Below are positions 1-8,847 of a stretch of 64,000 bases of DNA, in pieces; within the stretch, counting starts at the first letter, position 1; each line of letters opens with the position of its first letter. The notes beneath the pieces are model-generated. The model was not told where the DNA came from. It ran no database searches and saw only the letters and a program-made list of their open reading frames with translations. The stretch is from the NCBI GenBank assembly GCA_016713305.1, contig JADJPK010000011.1, forward strand, positions 124,001 to 188,000, given 5' to 3'. Source of the stretch: Betaproteobacteria bacterium. Lineage in GTDB: Bacteria; Pseudomonadota; Gammaproteobacteria; Burkholderiales; Ga0077523. The position numbers were made by a program, and so were the translations under genes.

Positions 1-20
1 GGTTCCGTAGGGGGCGGCGG

Positions 21-1652
21 TCAGGAGTCGGCGCGCTTCTTCTTCAGCGGGCGCAGGTCGATGGCACCGGGAAGCTTCCGTGGGTCGGTGCCGGAGGGGA
101 AGATGTGGATCTTCTGCACCTTCTGCGACGTTCCCGTGGGCAGGCTGTCGACGAACAGGAACCAGCCCGGCACCTTGAAGTAGGCGATGCGCTCGTAGCT
201 CCACTCGAACAGTTCCCGCGCCAGCGCCTCGCCGGCCTGCGCCGGCGGTTTGGCCACGATGCAGGCCATCACCTCTTCCTCGCGCAGGTCGTCCGGCACG
301 GCGAGCACCGCGACCTGCTTCACGCTGTCGTGGAACGTGAGGCACGCCTCCACTTCCGCCGCGGCGATGTTCTCGCCCGAACGGCGGATGATGTTCTTCT
401 TGCGGTCCATGAAGTAGAACGTGCCGTCCGCATCGCGCATCGCGACGTCGCCGGTGTGGAACCAGCCGCCTGTCCAGGCTTCATCCGTGGCTTCCGCGTT
501 CTTGAGGTAGCCGGAGAAGAAGCCCTTGCGCGGTGTCGCGGCGCTGTGGCGCACCACCAGCTCGCCCGGCGTACCCGCCGGCACTTCGCGGCACTGGTCG
601 TCCCAGATGGCGGCTTCCGTGCCTTCCGACGGACGGCCGAACGAACGCGTGTGGATCTTGCGCGGCTCGTGGCAGTCACTGATGAGGCGCCCGGTCTCGG
701 ACATCGCCCACATCTCGACCAGCGCCATGCCATAGCGCTTCTCGAACACCTCGTGCTGACTCGGGTCGACGCCGGCGCACAGCGCGAAGCGCACGGTGTG
801 CGATTTCTCCTCCGGCACCTCGGCCAGCTTGAGCAGGACGTTGGGAATGATCCCCTGGAAGTGCACGCACGTGATGCGGCATGCGACCAGATCCTTCCAC
901 CACGTGCTGGCGTGGAACCGGTCAGGAAACACCACGCATCCTCCCAGCAGCAGCATGGCGGGCACCGAGATCGACAGACAGTTGGCGTGGTGCAGCGGCA
1001 GCGGGTTGTACATCCGCTCCACGCCCTCCTGCATCGTCAGCCGTCCGCCCAGCTTCACGTAGCACAGGCCGAAATTGTGGAAGTACTCGTTGGTGAGAAT
1101 GCAACCCTTGGGGCGCCCCGTGGTACCGGACGTGTAGAGCAGGGCGGCTTCCGTGGTTCCGTCGGGCATGCCGGGCGCGGCCGGGGTGCGCGGAGCGGGC
1201 AGTGTGTCGGGAAAGTTCTCGAACGACACGACGGCCAAGCCATTGTTCAGCGCGGTCGCGATGGCGTGAAAGTCGCCTATCCGCTTGTCGACGGAGATGG
1301 CCAGGCTGGACTCGGAGTGCTCGACGACGTACTGGATCTCTTCCTTCCGGTAGTCCGGATTGATGGGCACCACGCTGCAGCCGAGCGAGTTGAGCGCGTA
1401 GTAGTGGAAGAAGAATTCCGGCCGCTGGTCGAAGAGGATGGCGACGCGGTGGCCCATGCCGAATCCTGCACGGGCGTAGATCGTGCGCATCTTCTCCACG
1501 CCCTGGGCGACCTCGTTCCACGAGTACTCCTTGCCGTCGGGGTGATAGGCACGGCCCGCCATCGGCGGCACGGCGTACGCGGGCCGATCGCCCCAGCGGG
1601 AGACGGTGCGTCTGAGGGAATCGTAGAGGGTTCCGAGGGGCAGGGCGTCCAT
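21..1652 (-). CDS. Class I adenylate-forming acyl-CoA ligase (CaiC-like)
   Basis: This 543-residue protein should activate a carboxylic acid to its CoA thioester through an acyl-AMP intermediate in the cytosol. The ATP/AMP signature YTSGTTGRPKG lies at about residues 173-183. The MSET adenine-binding motif is at 317-320, the GD that holds the ribose at 401-402, the hinge DRKKN at 416-420, and the C-terminal catalytic lysine (TGTSQK) at 511. All key elements are present and the length is normal for the family. The closest resemblance I see is to crotonobetaine/carnitine-CoA ligases and related short- or branched-acid ligases, but the acid cannot be read from sequence. It lies 33 bp downstream of a GntR regulator on the same strand, so the two probably share a promoter. 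Confidence 0.9.
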   Translation of the reverse strand: MDALPLGTLYDSLRRTVSRWGDRPAYAVPPMAGRAYHPDGKEYSWNEVAQGVEKMRTIYARAGFGMGHRVAILFDQRPEFFFHYYALNSLGCSVVPINPDYRKEEIQYVVEHSESSLAISVDKRIGDFHAIATALNNGLAVVSFENFPDTLPAPRTPAAPGMPDGTTEAALLYTSGTTGRPKGCILTNEYFHNFGLCYVKLGGRLTMQEGVERMYNPLPLHHANCLSISVPAMLLLGGCVVFPDRFHASTWWKDLVACRITCVHFQGIIPNVLLKLAEVPEEKSHTVRFALCAGVDPSQHEVFEKRYGMALVEMWAMSETGRLISDCHEPRKIHTRSFGRPSEGTEAAIWDDQCREVPAGTPGELVVRHSAATPRKGFFSGYLKNAEATDEAWTGGWFHTGDVAMRDADGTFYFMDRKKNIIRRSGENIAAAEVEACLTFHDSVKQVAVLAVPDDLREEEVMACIVAKPPAQAGEALARELFEWSYERIAYFKVPGWFLFVDSLPTGTSQKVQKIHIFPSGTDPRKLPGAIDLRPLKKKRADS

Positions 1653-1685
1653 GATGTCGGGTGTCAGTGTGAGTGGGGTGGAGTG

Positions 1686-2402
1686 TCAGCGTGCCGCGAC
1701 GGCGCGCCGGCGCCGCGGGGCAGGAACCGGGTCAGGCGCCCGTGTTGCGAGTTCGGCGAGGCGCGAGGCCAGAACGTCGGAGGCCTCCGAGATGTGATCG
1801 CGGGCGATTCTTTCGGCGAGCGCCGCGTCGCCGCGCGACACGCATTCGAGAATGGCCTCGTGCTGGTCCCAGATGTCCTTGGGCGTTTCTCCGCGCAGCA
1901 GGACTTCGCCCATCACGCGGCGCAGATAACTCCAGTGCGCGCCGCTCATCTCGGCCACCAGCGGATTGCCGGACAGCCCGTAGAGGAAGAAGTGGAAGTC
2001 CATGTCCGCGGCGATCATGCGCGCGATGGAACCGCTCTTGACGGCAGCGCGGCCGCGGGTGATGTAGGCCGCCCCTTCCTCCGCGGCGGTCTCGCGGTTG
2101 CGTTCGGCCGCTTTCGCGCTGGCGAGACCGTCGAGCACGGCCCTCACCTCATACAGGTTGCGCACCCTGTCCGCTTCGAGCGGGGCGACCATCAGTCCGC
2201 GTCCCGGCGCATCAACCAGCAGCCCGTGGCTGCGCAACAGCAAGAGCGCCTGCTGCACCGGCTGGCGCGAGACGCCGAGAGATTCGGCCATCTGCTCCTG
2301 GATGAGCCGGCTGTCGGGACCGTATTTCCCCTCGGTAATCTCGGAGAGGATCGCGTCGTAGACCTGATCGACCAGCGTGGGCTGGGGGGTGAGTGCGCGC
2401 AT
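1686..2402 (-). CDS. GntR-family regulator with FCD ligand domain
   Basis: A 238-residue transcriptional regulator. The N-terminal 70 residues form a GntR winged helix-turn-helix (SLGVSRQPVQQALLLLRSHG), and the rest is an all-helical FCD effector domain with the Asp/His pattern (DMDFHF, then QHE and DHI) that usually binds a metal and a carboxylic acid. The reading frame is open back to a TTG at 2468, but that start would lie in the -35 box. I chose the ATG at 2400-2402 because a strong promoter-operator lies just upstream at 2441-2468. No good Shine-Dalgarno is visible at either start. It is probably autoregulated and may also control the co-directional acyl-CoA ligase and the divergent rraA-like cassette. 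Confidence 0.88.
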   Translation of the reverse strand: MRALTPQPTLVDQVYDAILSEITEGKYGPDSRLIQEQMAESLGVSRQPVQQALLLLRSHGLLVDAPGRGLMVAPLEADRVRNLYEVRAVLDGLASAKAAERNRETAAEEGAAYITRGRAAVKSGSIARMIAADMDFHFFLYGLSGNPLVAEMSGAHWSYLRRVMGEVLLRGETPKDIWDQHEAILECVSRGDAALAERIARDHISEASDVLASRLAELATRAPDPVPAPRRRRAVAAR

Positions 2403-2440
2403 GGGGGTTTGCACGAGGACCGTTTGCCGGAACGGGCGTG

Positions 2441-2468
2441 AATATAGCATTCTGAATTCAGAATGCAA
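2441..2468 (-). promoter_or_regulatory. Promoter of the GntR-ligase operon
   Basis: On the minus strand a -35 box TTGCAT (2468-2463) and a -10 box TATATT (2446-2441) are separated by 16 bp. Transcription would begin near 2435, giving a leader of about 30 nt before the ATG at 2402. The spacer is filled by the palindrome described separately. Confidence 0.65.
2447..2466. promoter_or_regulatory. 20-bp perfect palindromic operator
   Basis: GCATTCTGAATTCAGAATGC is a perfect palindrome. It occupies the whole spacer between the -35 and -10 boxes of the GntR promoter and touches both, so a bound dimer would block RNA polymerase. GntR/FCD proteins bind short A/T-rich palindromes, so the adjacent gene product is the natural candidate ligand-responsive repressor. 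Confidence 0.7.
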
Positions 2469-2564
2469 CTATCGGTTGCGTCTCGCCGCGTCGCCGGGCA
2501 TCGTCCTACGGTGGGGTGCGCGGATTGCCCGGACCACGATGGAGTGGGAACTCGGCCACGGGAC

Positions 2565-2592
2565 GCCGAGCGGCATTTTCCTGCCGCTCGGC
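2565..2592. repeat. Strong intergenic hairpin before the rraA-like gene
   Basis: An 11-bp perfect stem (GCCGAGCGGCA / TGCCGCTCGGC) closes a 6-nt loop. No T-run follows on either strand, so it does not look like a standard terminator. A second inverted repeat, GTTTCTCG at 2663-2670 and CGAGAAAC at 2693-2700, ends 3 nt before the ATG at 2704 and could hide its ribosome site. The intergenic stretch 2403-2703 holds only these elements and the GntR promoter. Confidence 0.5.
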
Positions 2593-2703
2593 TGCTACCG
2601 GACGGGCACGACGCTGTAACATTCGGGTCCCCGCCGCACCAGCGGTCCTGACCCTGGATCCCGTTTCTCGTGCGATCCGGGTCGTTTCTTACCGAGAAAC
2701 CCC

Positions 2704-3381
2704 ATGGCCATTGCCTTCCGTATCCTGCCGTCGGCGCCGCCGCCGGCCGCCGGTCTCGTCGCAGCATTGAGCGAGCAGGCGTCTTCGCACCTCACCGACA
2801 GCCAGTCCCGCGCCCGCGCCATCCAGGGCGCCATCCGCGCCATGCATCGGGGCGGCCGCCTCTGCGGACCGGCCCTGACAGTACGCACCACTCCCGGAGA
2901 CAATCTGCTGGTCCACAAGGCCATCGACCTCGCACGCCCCGGCGACGTGATCGTCGTCGATGCTGGCGGCACGCTGGACTGCGCAATCATCGGCGACCTC
3001 GTCACCAGTTACGCCAAGACGCGTGGCGTGGCGGGGTTCGTGATCGACGGGGCCATCCGGGACTCCGAGGAGATTGCCGGGCGGGACCTGCCCGTCTACG
3101 CCCGCGGCGTGACACCTCGCGGTCCCTCCAAGGAAGGTCCCGGTGAAATCAACACGCCGGTCACGGTCGGCGGTACGGTGGTGCATCCGGGAGACATCGT
3201 GGTCGGCGACGCGGATGGCGTCGTGATCGTCCCCGTCGCGGACGCGCAGGCCGCCCTCGCCGCCGCCCGGGCTCTCAAGGAAAAGGAATCCGTCACGTTG
3301 CAGAAGATCGCCTCGGGCACGCTCGACCGCGCCTGGATCGATGCGGCGCTCGAGGCGCGCGGCTGCGAATTCGTGCGCTGA
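2704..3381 (+). CDS. RraA-family / HMG-aldolase-like protein
   Basis: A 225-residue member of the RraA fold family, which includes divalent-metal class II aldolases that split 4-hydroxy-4-methyl-2-oxoglutarate or related 4-hydroxy-2-oxo acids. The diagnostic block is complete: GG.LD at about 88-92, GDL at 97-99, the substrate/metal region DGAIRD at 115-120, and the late GDADGVVIVP motif. This favours an enzyme over the RNase E regulator RraA itself. It heads a plus-strand run of oxidoreductases (43 bp to the next start), so an aldol-cleavage role in a catabolic pathway is likely. The substrate is unknown. Confidence 0.85.
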   Translation: MAIAFRILPSAPPPAAGLVAALSEQASSHLTDSQSRARAIQGAIRAMHRGGRLCGPALTVRTTPGDNLLVHKAIDLARPGDVIVVDAGGTLDCAIIGDLVTSYAKTRGVAGFVIDGAIRDSEEIAGRDLPVYARGVTPRGPSKEGPGEINTPVTVGGTVVHPGDIVVGDADGVVIVPVADAQAALAAARALKEKESVTLQKIASGTLDRAWIDAALEARGCEFVR

Positions 3382-3424
3382 ACAGGATTCACCACAACAT
3401 TCACGACACGGAGGAGGACGCGAC

Positions 3425-4354
3425 ATGAAGGTGGCAGTGGTGGGGTGCGGCGCCATGGGCAGCGTTTACGCGGCCTTGCTGGGCGCGGCCGGGCACGAAG
3501 TCTGGGCGATCGATTCGTGGCGTGAGCACGTGGATGCCATGCGGGCGAACGGGCTGCGGCTGGAAGGTGCGTCGGGTGACCGGACGGTTCGCGTGAATGC
3601 GACGACCGACACCGCCGAGGCCGGACCGTGCGATCTCGTGATCATCGCCACCAAGGCGATGCACGTGGCCAAGGCCGCCGAGGCGTCGAAGGTGCTGCTC
3701 AAGCCGGACACCATGGTGCTGTCCATCCAGAACGGGCTGGGCGGCCCCGACACGGCGGCAAAGGTGCTGGGGGGCGAGCGTCTGATGGTGGGTGTGGTGG
3801 GAGGCTTCGGCGCCTCCATGCGCGGCCCCGGTCACGCGCACCACAACGGCTGGGAACTCGTGCGGCTGGGCGAGCGTCAGGGCCCGATCACGCCGCGTCT
3901 CCAGAAGGTGGCGGAGGTCTGGCAGTCGGGCGGCTTCAAGGTGAAGTGCTTCGACGACATCGACCAGCTCGTCTGGGAAAAGCTTATCTGCAACGTGTGC
4001 TTCTCCGGCACCTGCGCGGTGACGGACCGCACGATCGGAGAGGTCATGAACGATCCCGATGCCTGGATCGTCGCCTCCGGCTGCGCGGTGGAGGCCTGCA
4101 ACGTGGCCCGCAAGCGCAACATCAAGCTCGACATCGACGATCCCGTGCAGTACGTGCGCGACTTCGGCTCGAAGATCCCCAACGCGAGGCCTTCGATGCT
4201 GCTCGACCACATGGCCGGCCGCATGTCCGAGATCGAAGCGATCAACGGAGCGATTCCCCCCGCCGCGGCAGCGGCCGGCATCGAAGCGCCTTTCAACACG
4301 GTGATCAGCGCACTCGTGCGCGCCAAGGAACGCAGGATGGGCGTGCGCCCGTAG
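3425..4354 (+). CDS. Ketopantoate-reductase-family (ApbA/PanE-like) dehydrogenase
   Basis: A 309-residue NAD(P)-dependent enzyme of the ApbA/PanE family. The nucleotide-binding GCGAMG is at residues 7-12, the catalytic lysine sits in WEKLICNV (about residue 186), and the C-terminal substrate motif SEIEAINGAI is present. The ATG at 3425 follows GGAGGAGG at 3410-3417 with good spacing; the frame is open farther upstream but lacks support there. The catabolic neighbours (RraA-like aldolase, ALDH, ADH) argue against a simple role in pantothenate synthesis and for oxidation or reduction of a branched 2-hydroxy/2-oxo acid. That assignment is inferred. Confidence 0.85.
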   Translation: MKVAVVGCGAMGSVYAALLGAAGHEVWAIDSWREHVDAMRANGLRLEGASGDRTVRVNATTDTAEAGPCDLVIIATKAMHVAKAAEASKVLLKPDTMVLSIQNGLGGPDTAAKVLGGERLMVGVVGGFGASMRGPGHAHHNGWELVRLGERQGPITPRLQKVAEVWQSGGFKVKCFDDIDQLVWEKLICNVCFSGTCAVTDRTIGEVMNDPDAWIVASGCAVEACNVARKRNIKLDIDDPVQYVRDFGSKIPNARPSMLLDHMAGRMSEIEAINGAIPPAAAAAGIEAPFNTVISALVRAKERRMGVRP

Positions 4355-4382
4355 CCCGCACAACGAAACGGAGGAGAAACGC

Positions 4383-5861
4383 ATGGAGAAGTACCCGCTC
4401 TACATCGACGGCAAGTTCGTCGACGCAGCGAAAGGCCAGTGGTTCGACAGCTTCAACCCCTACACCGGCAAACCCTGGGCGCAGGTTGCCAAGGGCGACT
4501 CCGAGGACGTGGACCGCGCGGTGCAGGCCGCGCACCGCGCCTTCACCACGGGACCGTGGTCCCAGCTCACCGCGAGCCAGCGCGGCGCGCTGATCCACAA
4601 GCTGGGCGACCTCGTGGCGCGCGACGCCCGCAAGCTCGCCGAGACCGAGGTGCGCGACAACGGCAAGCTCATTGCCGAGATGCTGGGCCAGCTCAACTAC
4701 ATTCCGCAGTGGTACTACTACTTCGGCGGCCTTGCCGACAAGATCCAGGGCGCGGTCATTCCGCTGGACAAGAAGGGCTACTTCAACTTCACGCGGCATG
4801 AGCCCGTGGGCGTGGCGGCGCTCATCACGGCCTGGAACTCGCCGCTGCTGCTGCTCGCCTACAAGCTCGCACCTGCGTTGGCCGCCGGCTGCACCGTGGT
4901 CGTCAAGCCGTCCGAATTCACCTCGGCGTCCGCCCTGGAGTTCGTCAAGCTCGTCGAGGAAGCGGGCTTCCCGCCTGGGGTGGTGAACGTGATCACCGGT
5001 TTCGGCCAGGACGTCGGTGCGCCGCTGGTGAGCCATCCGCTCGTGCGCAAGGTGTCGTTCACCGGCTCCGAAGCGACGGGCCGCGCCATCAACGAATCCG
5101 CGGCGAAGACCTTCAAGCGCGTCACGCTCGAACTGGGCGGCAAGTCGCCCAACATCGTGTTCGCCGACGCCGACCTCGACCAGGCGGTGAACGGCGCCGT
5201 GTCCGGCATCTTCGCCGCCACCGGCCAGACCTGCATCGCCGGCTCCCGCCTGCTGCTCCAGGACAGCATCCACGACGAGTTCGTCTCCCGGCTGTTGGAG
5301 ATCTCCAAGGTGGCGCGCATGGGCGACCCCATGAGCCCCGACACGCAGATCGGTCCCATCGCCACGCAGCCGCAGTACAAGAAAGTGCTGGGCTACATCG
5401 ACATCGCGAAGCAGGAAGGCGCCAAGCTGCTGATGGGCGGTGGTGCCGCCAAGCGTCCCGAGTGCGGCGACGGCTGGTTCGTGGAACCCACCGTGTTCGC
5501 CGACGTGGACAACAAGATGCGCATTGCGCAGGAGGAAGTCTTCGGACCGGTGCTCTCCATCATCCGCTTCAAGGACGAGGAAGAAGCCACGGCCATCGCC
5601 AACGACGTGCGCTTCGGTCTCGGCGCGGGCGTGTGGACCGGCGACATCGGCCGCGCCTTCCGCATGTCGGAGCGCATCCAGTCCGGCACCGTGTGGGTGA
5701 ACACCTACCGTGCAGTGAGCTACATGTCGCCGTTCGGCGGCTTCAAGGACTCCGGCTCGGGCAAGGAGAACGGCATGGACGCCATCCGCGAGTACCTTCA
5801 GGTCAAGAGCGTGTGGATCAACACGGGCGCCGCGACCGGCAACCCGTTCGTGATGCGATAA
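4383..5861 (+). CDS. NAD(P)-dependent aldehyde dehydrogenase
   Basis: A full-length 492-residue ALDH superfamily enzyme that oxidises an aldehyde to the acid. The general-base Glu250 lies in ELGGKSP and the nucleophile Cys284 in GQTCIAGSR, 34 residues apart as in the family. The NAD-binding stretch ITAWNSPLLL and the late PFGGFKDSG motif are also intact. GGAGGA lies just upstream of the ATG. It lies 28 bp after the ketopantoate-reductase-like gene and 14 bp before an alcohol dehydrogenase, so alcohol to aldehyde to acid conversion within one operon is the likely logic. Confidence 0.93.
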   Translation: MEKYPLYIDGKFVDAAKGQWFDSFNPYTGKPWAQVAKGDSEDVDRAVQAAHRAFTTGPWSQLTASQRGALIHKLGDLVARDARKLAETEVRDNGKLIAEMLGQLNYIPQWYYYFGGLADKIQGAVIPLDKKGYFNFTRHEPVGVAALITAWNSPLLLLAYKLAPALAAGCTVVVKPSEFTSASALEFVKLVEEAGFPPGVVNVITGFGQDVGAPLVSHPLVRKVSFTGSEATGRAINESAAKTFKRVTLELGGKSPNIVFADADLDQAVNGAVSGIFAATGQTCIAGSRLLLQDSIHDEFVSRLLEISKVARMGDPMSPDTQIGPIATQPQYKKVLGYIDIAKQEGAKLLMGGGAAKRPECGDGWFVEPTVFADVDNKMRIAQEEVFGPVLSIIRFKDEEEATAIANDVRFGLGAGVWTGDIGRAFRMSERIQSGTVWVNTYRAVSYMSPFGGFKDSGSGKENGMDAIREYLQVKSVWINTGAATGNPFVMR

Positions 5862-5875
5862 GGGAGAGGACAACG

Positions 5876-6926
5876 ATGAAAGGCGTGACGTTCCCGGGCG
5901 ACCGCAAGGTCGCCCTGATGGATTTTCCGGATCCGACTCCGGGTCCCGGCGAAGTGGTGCTGGAGATCAAGGCCTCCGGCATGTGCGGCAGCGATCTCAA
6001 GTTCTACCGCGCGAAGGACGGCCCCGCGTCGCTGGGGTTCAAGACCGCTGGCGGCCCCGTGGTGGCCGGACACGAGCCCTGCGGCGTGGTCGTGGCGGTC
6101 GGCCCCAACGTTCCCGGCAACCAGGCGTGGGTCGGCATGCGCGCGATGCAGCACCACTATCGCGGCTGCGGGGTGTGCCCGCATTGCGCGACGGGCTGGA
6201 TGCAGATGTGCGTGGAGGGAGTGGCCGGGTCTACGGCATCACCGGCAACGGCGGTCACGCGCGCTACATGAAGGCGCCGGCTCGCACGCTGGTGGAACTG
6301 CCCGATCGCTGTCGTTCGAAACCGGCGCGGCCATCGCGTGCGGAACCGGAACCGCGTGGGGCGCCTTGCAGCGCCTCGGCCTGCAGGGCGATCACACGAT
6401 CGCCGTCTTCGGGCAGGGCCCGGTCGGCCTGTCGGCCACGCAGCTGGCGCATCACATGGGCGCCCGCGTGATCGCGCTCGACACCTCGGATGATCGTCTG
6501 GCGCGCGCCAAGGAGTTCGGCGCCGACGAACTCATCAACCCGCTCAAGTGCGACGACGTGGTCAAGGCGATCCGCGACCTCACGCACGGCCGCGGCGCGC
6601 ACGCGACGCTCGACGCCTCCTCGTCGCCACAGGCCCGTGCGCAGGCGGTGAAGAGCGTGCGGTCGTGGGGCAAGGCGTGCTTCGTGGGCGAGGGTGACAC
6701 CGTCACGCTGGACGTGTCCAACGACATGCTGCGGCGTCAGGTCACGATCATCGGTTCCTGGACCTTCTCCACCATCGGGCAGGCCGAGTGCGCGCGCTAC
6801 GTCGCCGACCGCGGCGTGGACGTCGACAAGCTCTTCACGCACCGCTGGAAGATCGAGCAGGCCGAAGAAGCCTACCGGCTGTTCGACCAGCAGACCTCCG
6901 GCAAGGGCGTGTTCCTGCCGTCCTGA
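5876..6926 (+). CDS. Zinc-dependent alcohol dehydrogenase (two frameshifts)
   Basis: A medium-chain Zn alcohol/polyol dehydrogenase of about 350 residues once repaired. The catalytic zinc site is visible in MCGSDL and GHEPCG, the structural zinc lobe in CGVCPHC...C, and the NAD-binding Rossmann motif in FGQGPVGL. The reading frame breaks twice by one missing base, near 6229-6231 (between VEGVAG and YGITGNGG) and near 6307-6309 (between VELPD and LSFETGAA). Conserved sequence continues across both breaks, so sequencing error is likelier than decay. It is the last gene of the plus-strand cassette and converges on the transketolase genes. Confidence 0.85.
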
Positions 6927-6943
6927 TCTACAGCCGAAAAGAG

Positions 6944-6973
6944 AACGGGCGCCGGCGGTGTGCGGCGCCCGTT
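6944..6973 (-). terminator. Rho-independent terminator after the split transketolase
   Basis: An 11-bp perfect stem (AACGGGCGCCG / CGGCGCCCGTT) with an 8-nt loop is followed on the minus strand by CTCTTTTC. It sits between two convergent genes. It serves the minus-strand transketolase operon best and may also stop plus-strand readthrough, although no T-run follows on that side. Confidence 0.65.
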
Positions 6974-7037
6974 GTCTGCAACCGGCATCAGGTAACCCGC
7001 CCAGAATCGGTGGCCTGCCGGGCTCCCGGACCCTGCC

Positions 7038-8008
7038 TTACGGCACACTACCAGGGAACGACAGACATCCGCCACGCCTTCGGCGCTCATGCCGTACTTC
7101 GCGCGCACCTTGCCCGTGGGGCCGATGGTGGCGAAGACGTCCGGCACGCCGACCATGCGCATGCGCGTCGGCCGTTCCAGGGCCAGCAGCTCGGCCACCG
7201 CGCCCCCCAGTCCGCCGCACAGGTGATGCTCTTCCGCCGTCACGATGCCGCGCGTTTCTTCGGCAGCCTTAAGGATGGCTTCACGGTCCAGCGGCTTGAT
7301 CGTGTGCATGTTGACGACCCGCGCGTGGATGCCCTGGCGCGCCAGCGCGTCGGCGGCGCGGAGACATCTCCACGAGCGCGCCGCAGGCGATGATCGCGAT
7401 GTCGTTGCCTTCGCGCAGAGTGCTCGCCTTGCCCACGACGAAGGGCGACCCCGGAGGACTCACCGGCGGCTCTTCCACGCGTCCGCCCAGGCGCAGGTAC
7501 ACCGGGCCGTCGATGTCGAGCGTGGCGAGCGTCGCGTTGTAGGCTTCGTCCACGTCGGCCGGCACGATCACCGTCATGTTGGGGAAGCTTCGCAGCATCG
7601 CGAGGTCTTCCAGCGCGTGGTGCGTGCCCCCTGCCACCCCCAGCGAGACACCGCTCGCCGCCGCCGCGTCGCGACACGCTGACGCGCGTGGGCGACGTCG
7701 TTGCGCAACTGCTCCATGCTGCGCGCCGTCAGGAACGGTGCGTATCCGCACACGTACGGGCGCATGCCCGTGGTCGCGAGTCCTGCCGCCGTACCGATGG
7801 CGTTCTGCTCCGCGATGCCCAGCTCCACGAAGCGGTCCGGATGGCGCTGGATGAAGGGACGCACCCCCAGCAGATCCTGCGTGTCGGCGGACACGACCAC
7901 GGTGCGCGATTCACGCGCCGCCACTTCGAGGATCGCCTGGCCGAAAGCGAGGCGCGTCTGGTTGGCGGCCTTGGCGCGCCAGTCGGAGTTCTGTGCGGGC
8001 GCGTTCAT
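7038..8008 (-). CDS. Transketolase C-terminal subunit (frameshifted)
   Basis: The pyrimidine-binding and C-terminal half of a split transketolase, about 320 residues. It pairs with the N-terminal subunit to transfer two-carbon ketol units using thiamine diphosphate. The motif VELGIAEQNAIGTAAGLA carries the catalytic glutamate, and GVAGGTHHALEDLAMLRSFP and the NMHTIKPLD region follow. Frames shift near 7675 and near 7355. The frame read as given runs on to 6872, through the terminator hairpin, so I place the true end near 7038-7050, where shifted frames stop and family length is met. Its ATG overlaps the upstream TGA as ATGA, showing translational coupling. Confidence 0.8.
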
Positions 8009-8827
8009 TGTCCTAACTCCGCGAGAGCACGCTCGTAGACGTCGTCGGTGACGTTGTTGCTGTGCCAAAGGTAGGTGTTCTCGGCGAAGCTCACGCCCTT
8101 GCCCTTGACGGTGTGGGCGACGAGCGCCGAAGGACGGTCGCCGCTGAAGGGAACCGAGTCGAGCGCATCGACCACCGCGCCCATGTCGTGTCCGTCGATC
8201 TCGCGCACTTCCCAGCCGAAGGCACGCCACTTGTCCGCGAGCGGATGCACGTCCACCAGTTCCGCGATCGGGCCGCTCTGCGCGATCTTGTTGTAGTCGA
8301 CGATCACGGTGAGATTCGACAGGCGGTGATGCGAGGCCGCCATCGCGGCTTCCCAGTTCGATCCTTCGTGCAGTTCGCCGTCACCCACCATCACGAAGGT
8401 GTGGAAGCTCCGGCCCTGCATGCGCGCGCCCATCGCCATGCCCATGCCGATCGCGAGCCCGTGTCCGAGTGCGCCGGTGCACATCTCGATGCCGTCGACC
8501 TTGATGTCCGGGTGCATGCCGAAGGGAGACTCGAAGCCGTAGAAGCGGTCGAGCACGGCGTCCTCGATGAATCCGGCCCGCGCGAGCACCGCACCCAGCG
8601 CGGCATTGGCGTGACCCTTCGAGAGCACGAAGCGGTCGCGGTCGGCCCAGTCGGGCTCGGAGACGCGCAGTTTCATGCGGTGAAAGTACAGTGCGGACAG
8701 GATGTCGGCGGCGGAGCAGGAACCGCCGGCGTGTCCGCTGCCGCCCGCGCGCAGGGCGCGCCAGACGTCCGCCGCACCTGGCGGGCGTGTTTCGAGGCGC
8801 GAGCAGCGCCTCACGGGTTTCGGTCAT
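8005..8827 (-). CDS. Transketolase N-terminal subunit (frameshift near start)
   Basis: The thiamine-diphosphate-binding half of a split transketolase, about 274 residues. It shows GSGHAGGSCSAADIL, the substrate-site SKGHANAA, and the ThDP/Mg motif GDGELHEGSNWEAA ending in the asparagine of VDYNKIAQSG. The best start is ATG at 8825-8827 (MTETREALLA). Between about 8765 and 8815 small indels break the frame before RALRAGGSGH is reached. The stop overlaps the ATG of the C-terminal subunit. Such split enzymes often belong to catabolic operons, and an LtnD-like dehydrogenase lies 20 bp upstream. Confidence 0.85.
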
Positions 8828-8847
8828 CGTGGCCTCCGTGGCGCGGG

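Noticed and set aside
105..2441. A 778-codon plus-strand open frame opposite the acyl-CoA ligase and GntR genes
   Set aside because: It is antisense to two well-supported genes, is rich in His/Arg/Val as expected for a GC-rich shadow frame, and has no recognisable motif.
2704..3381. RraA as the RNase E inhibitor
   Set aside because: Metabolic context and the complete aldolase-type motif set favour the enzyme branch of the family over the regulator.
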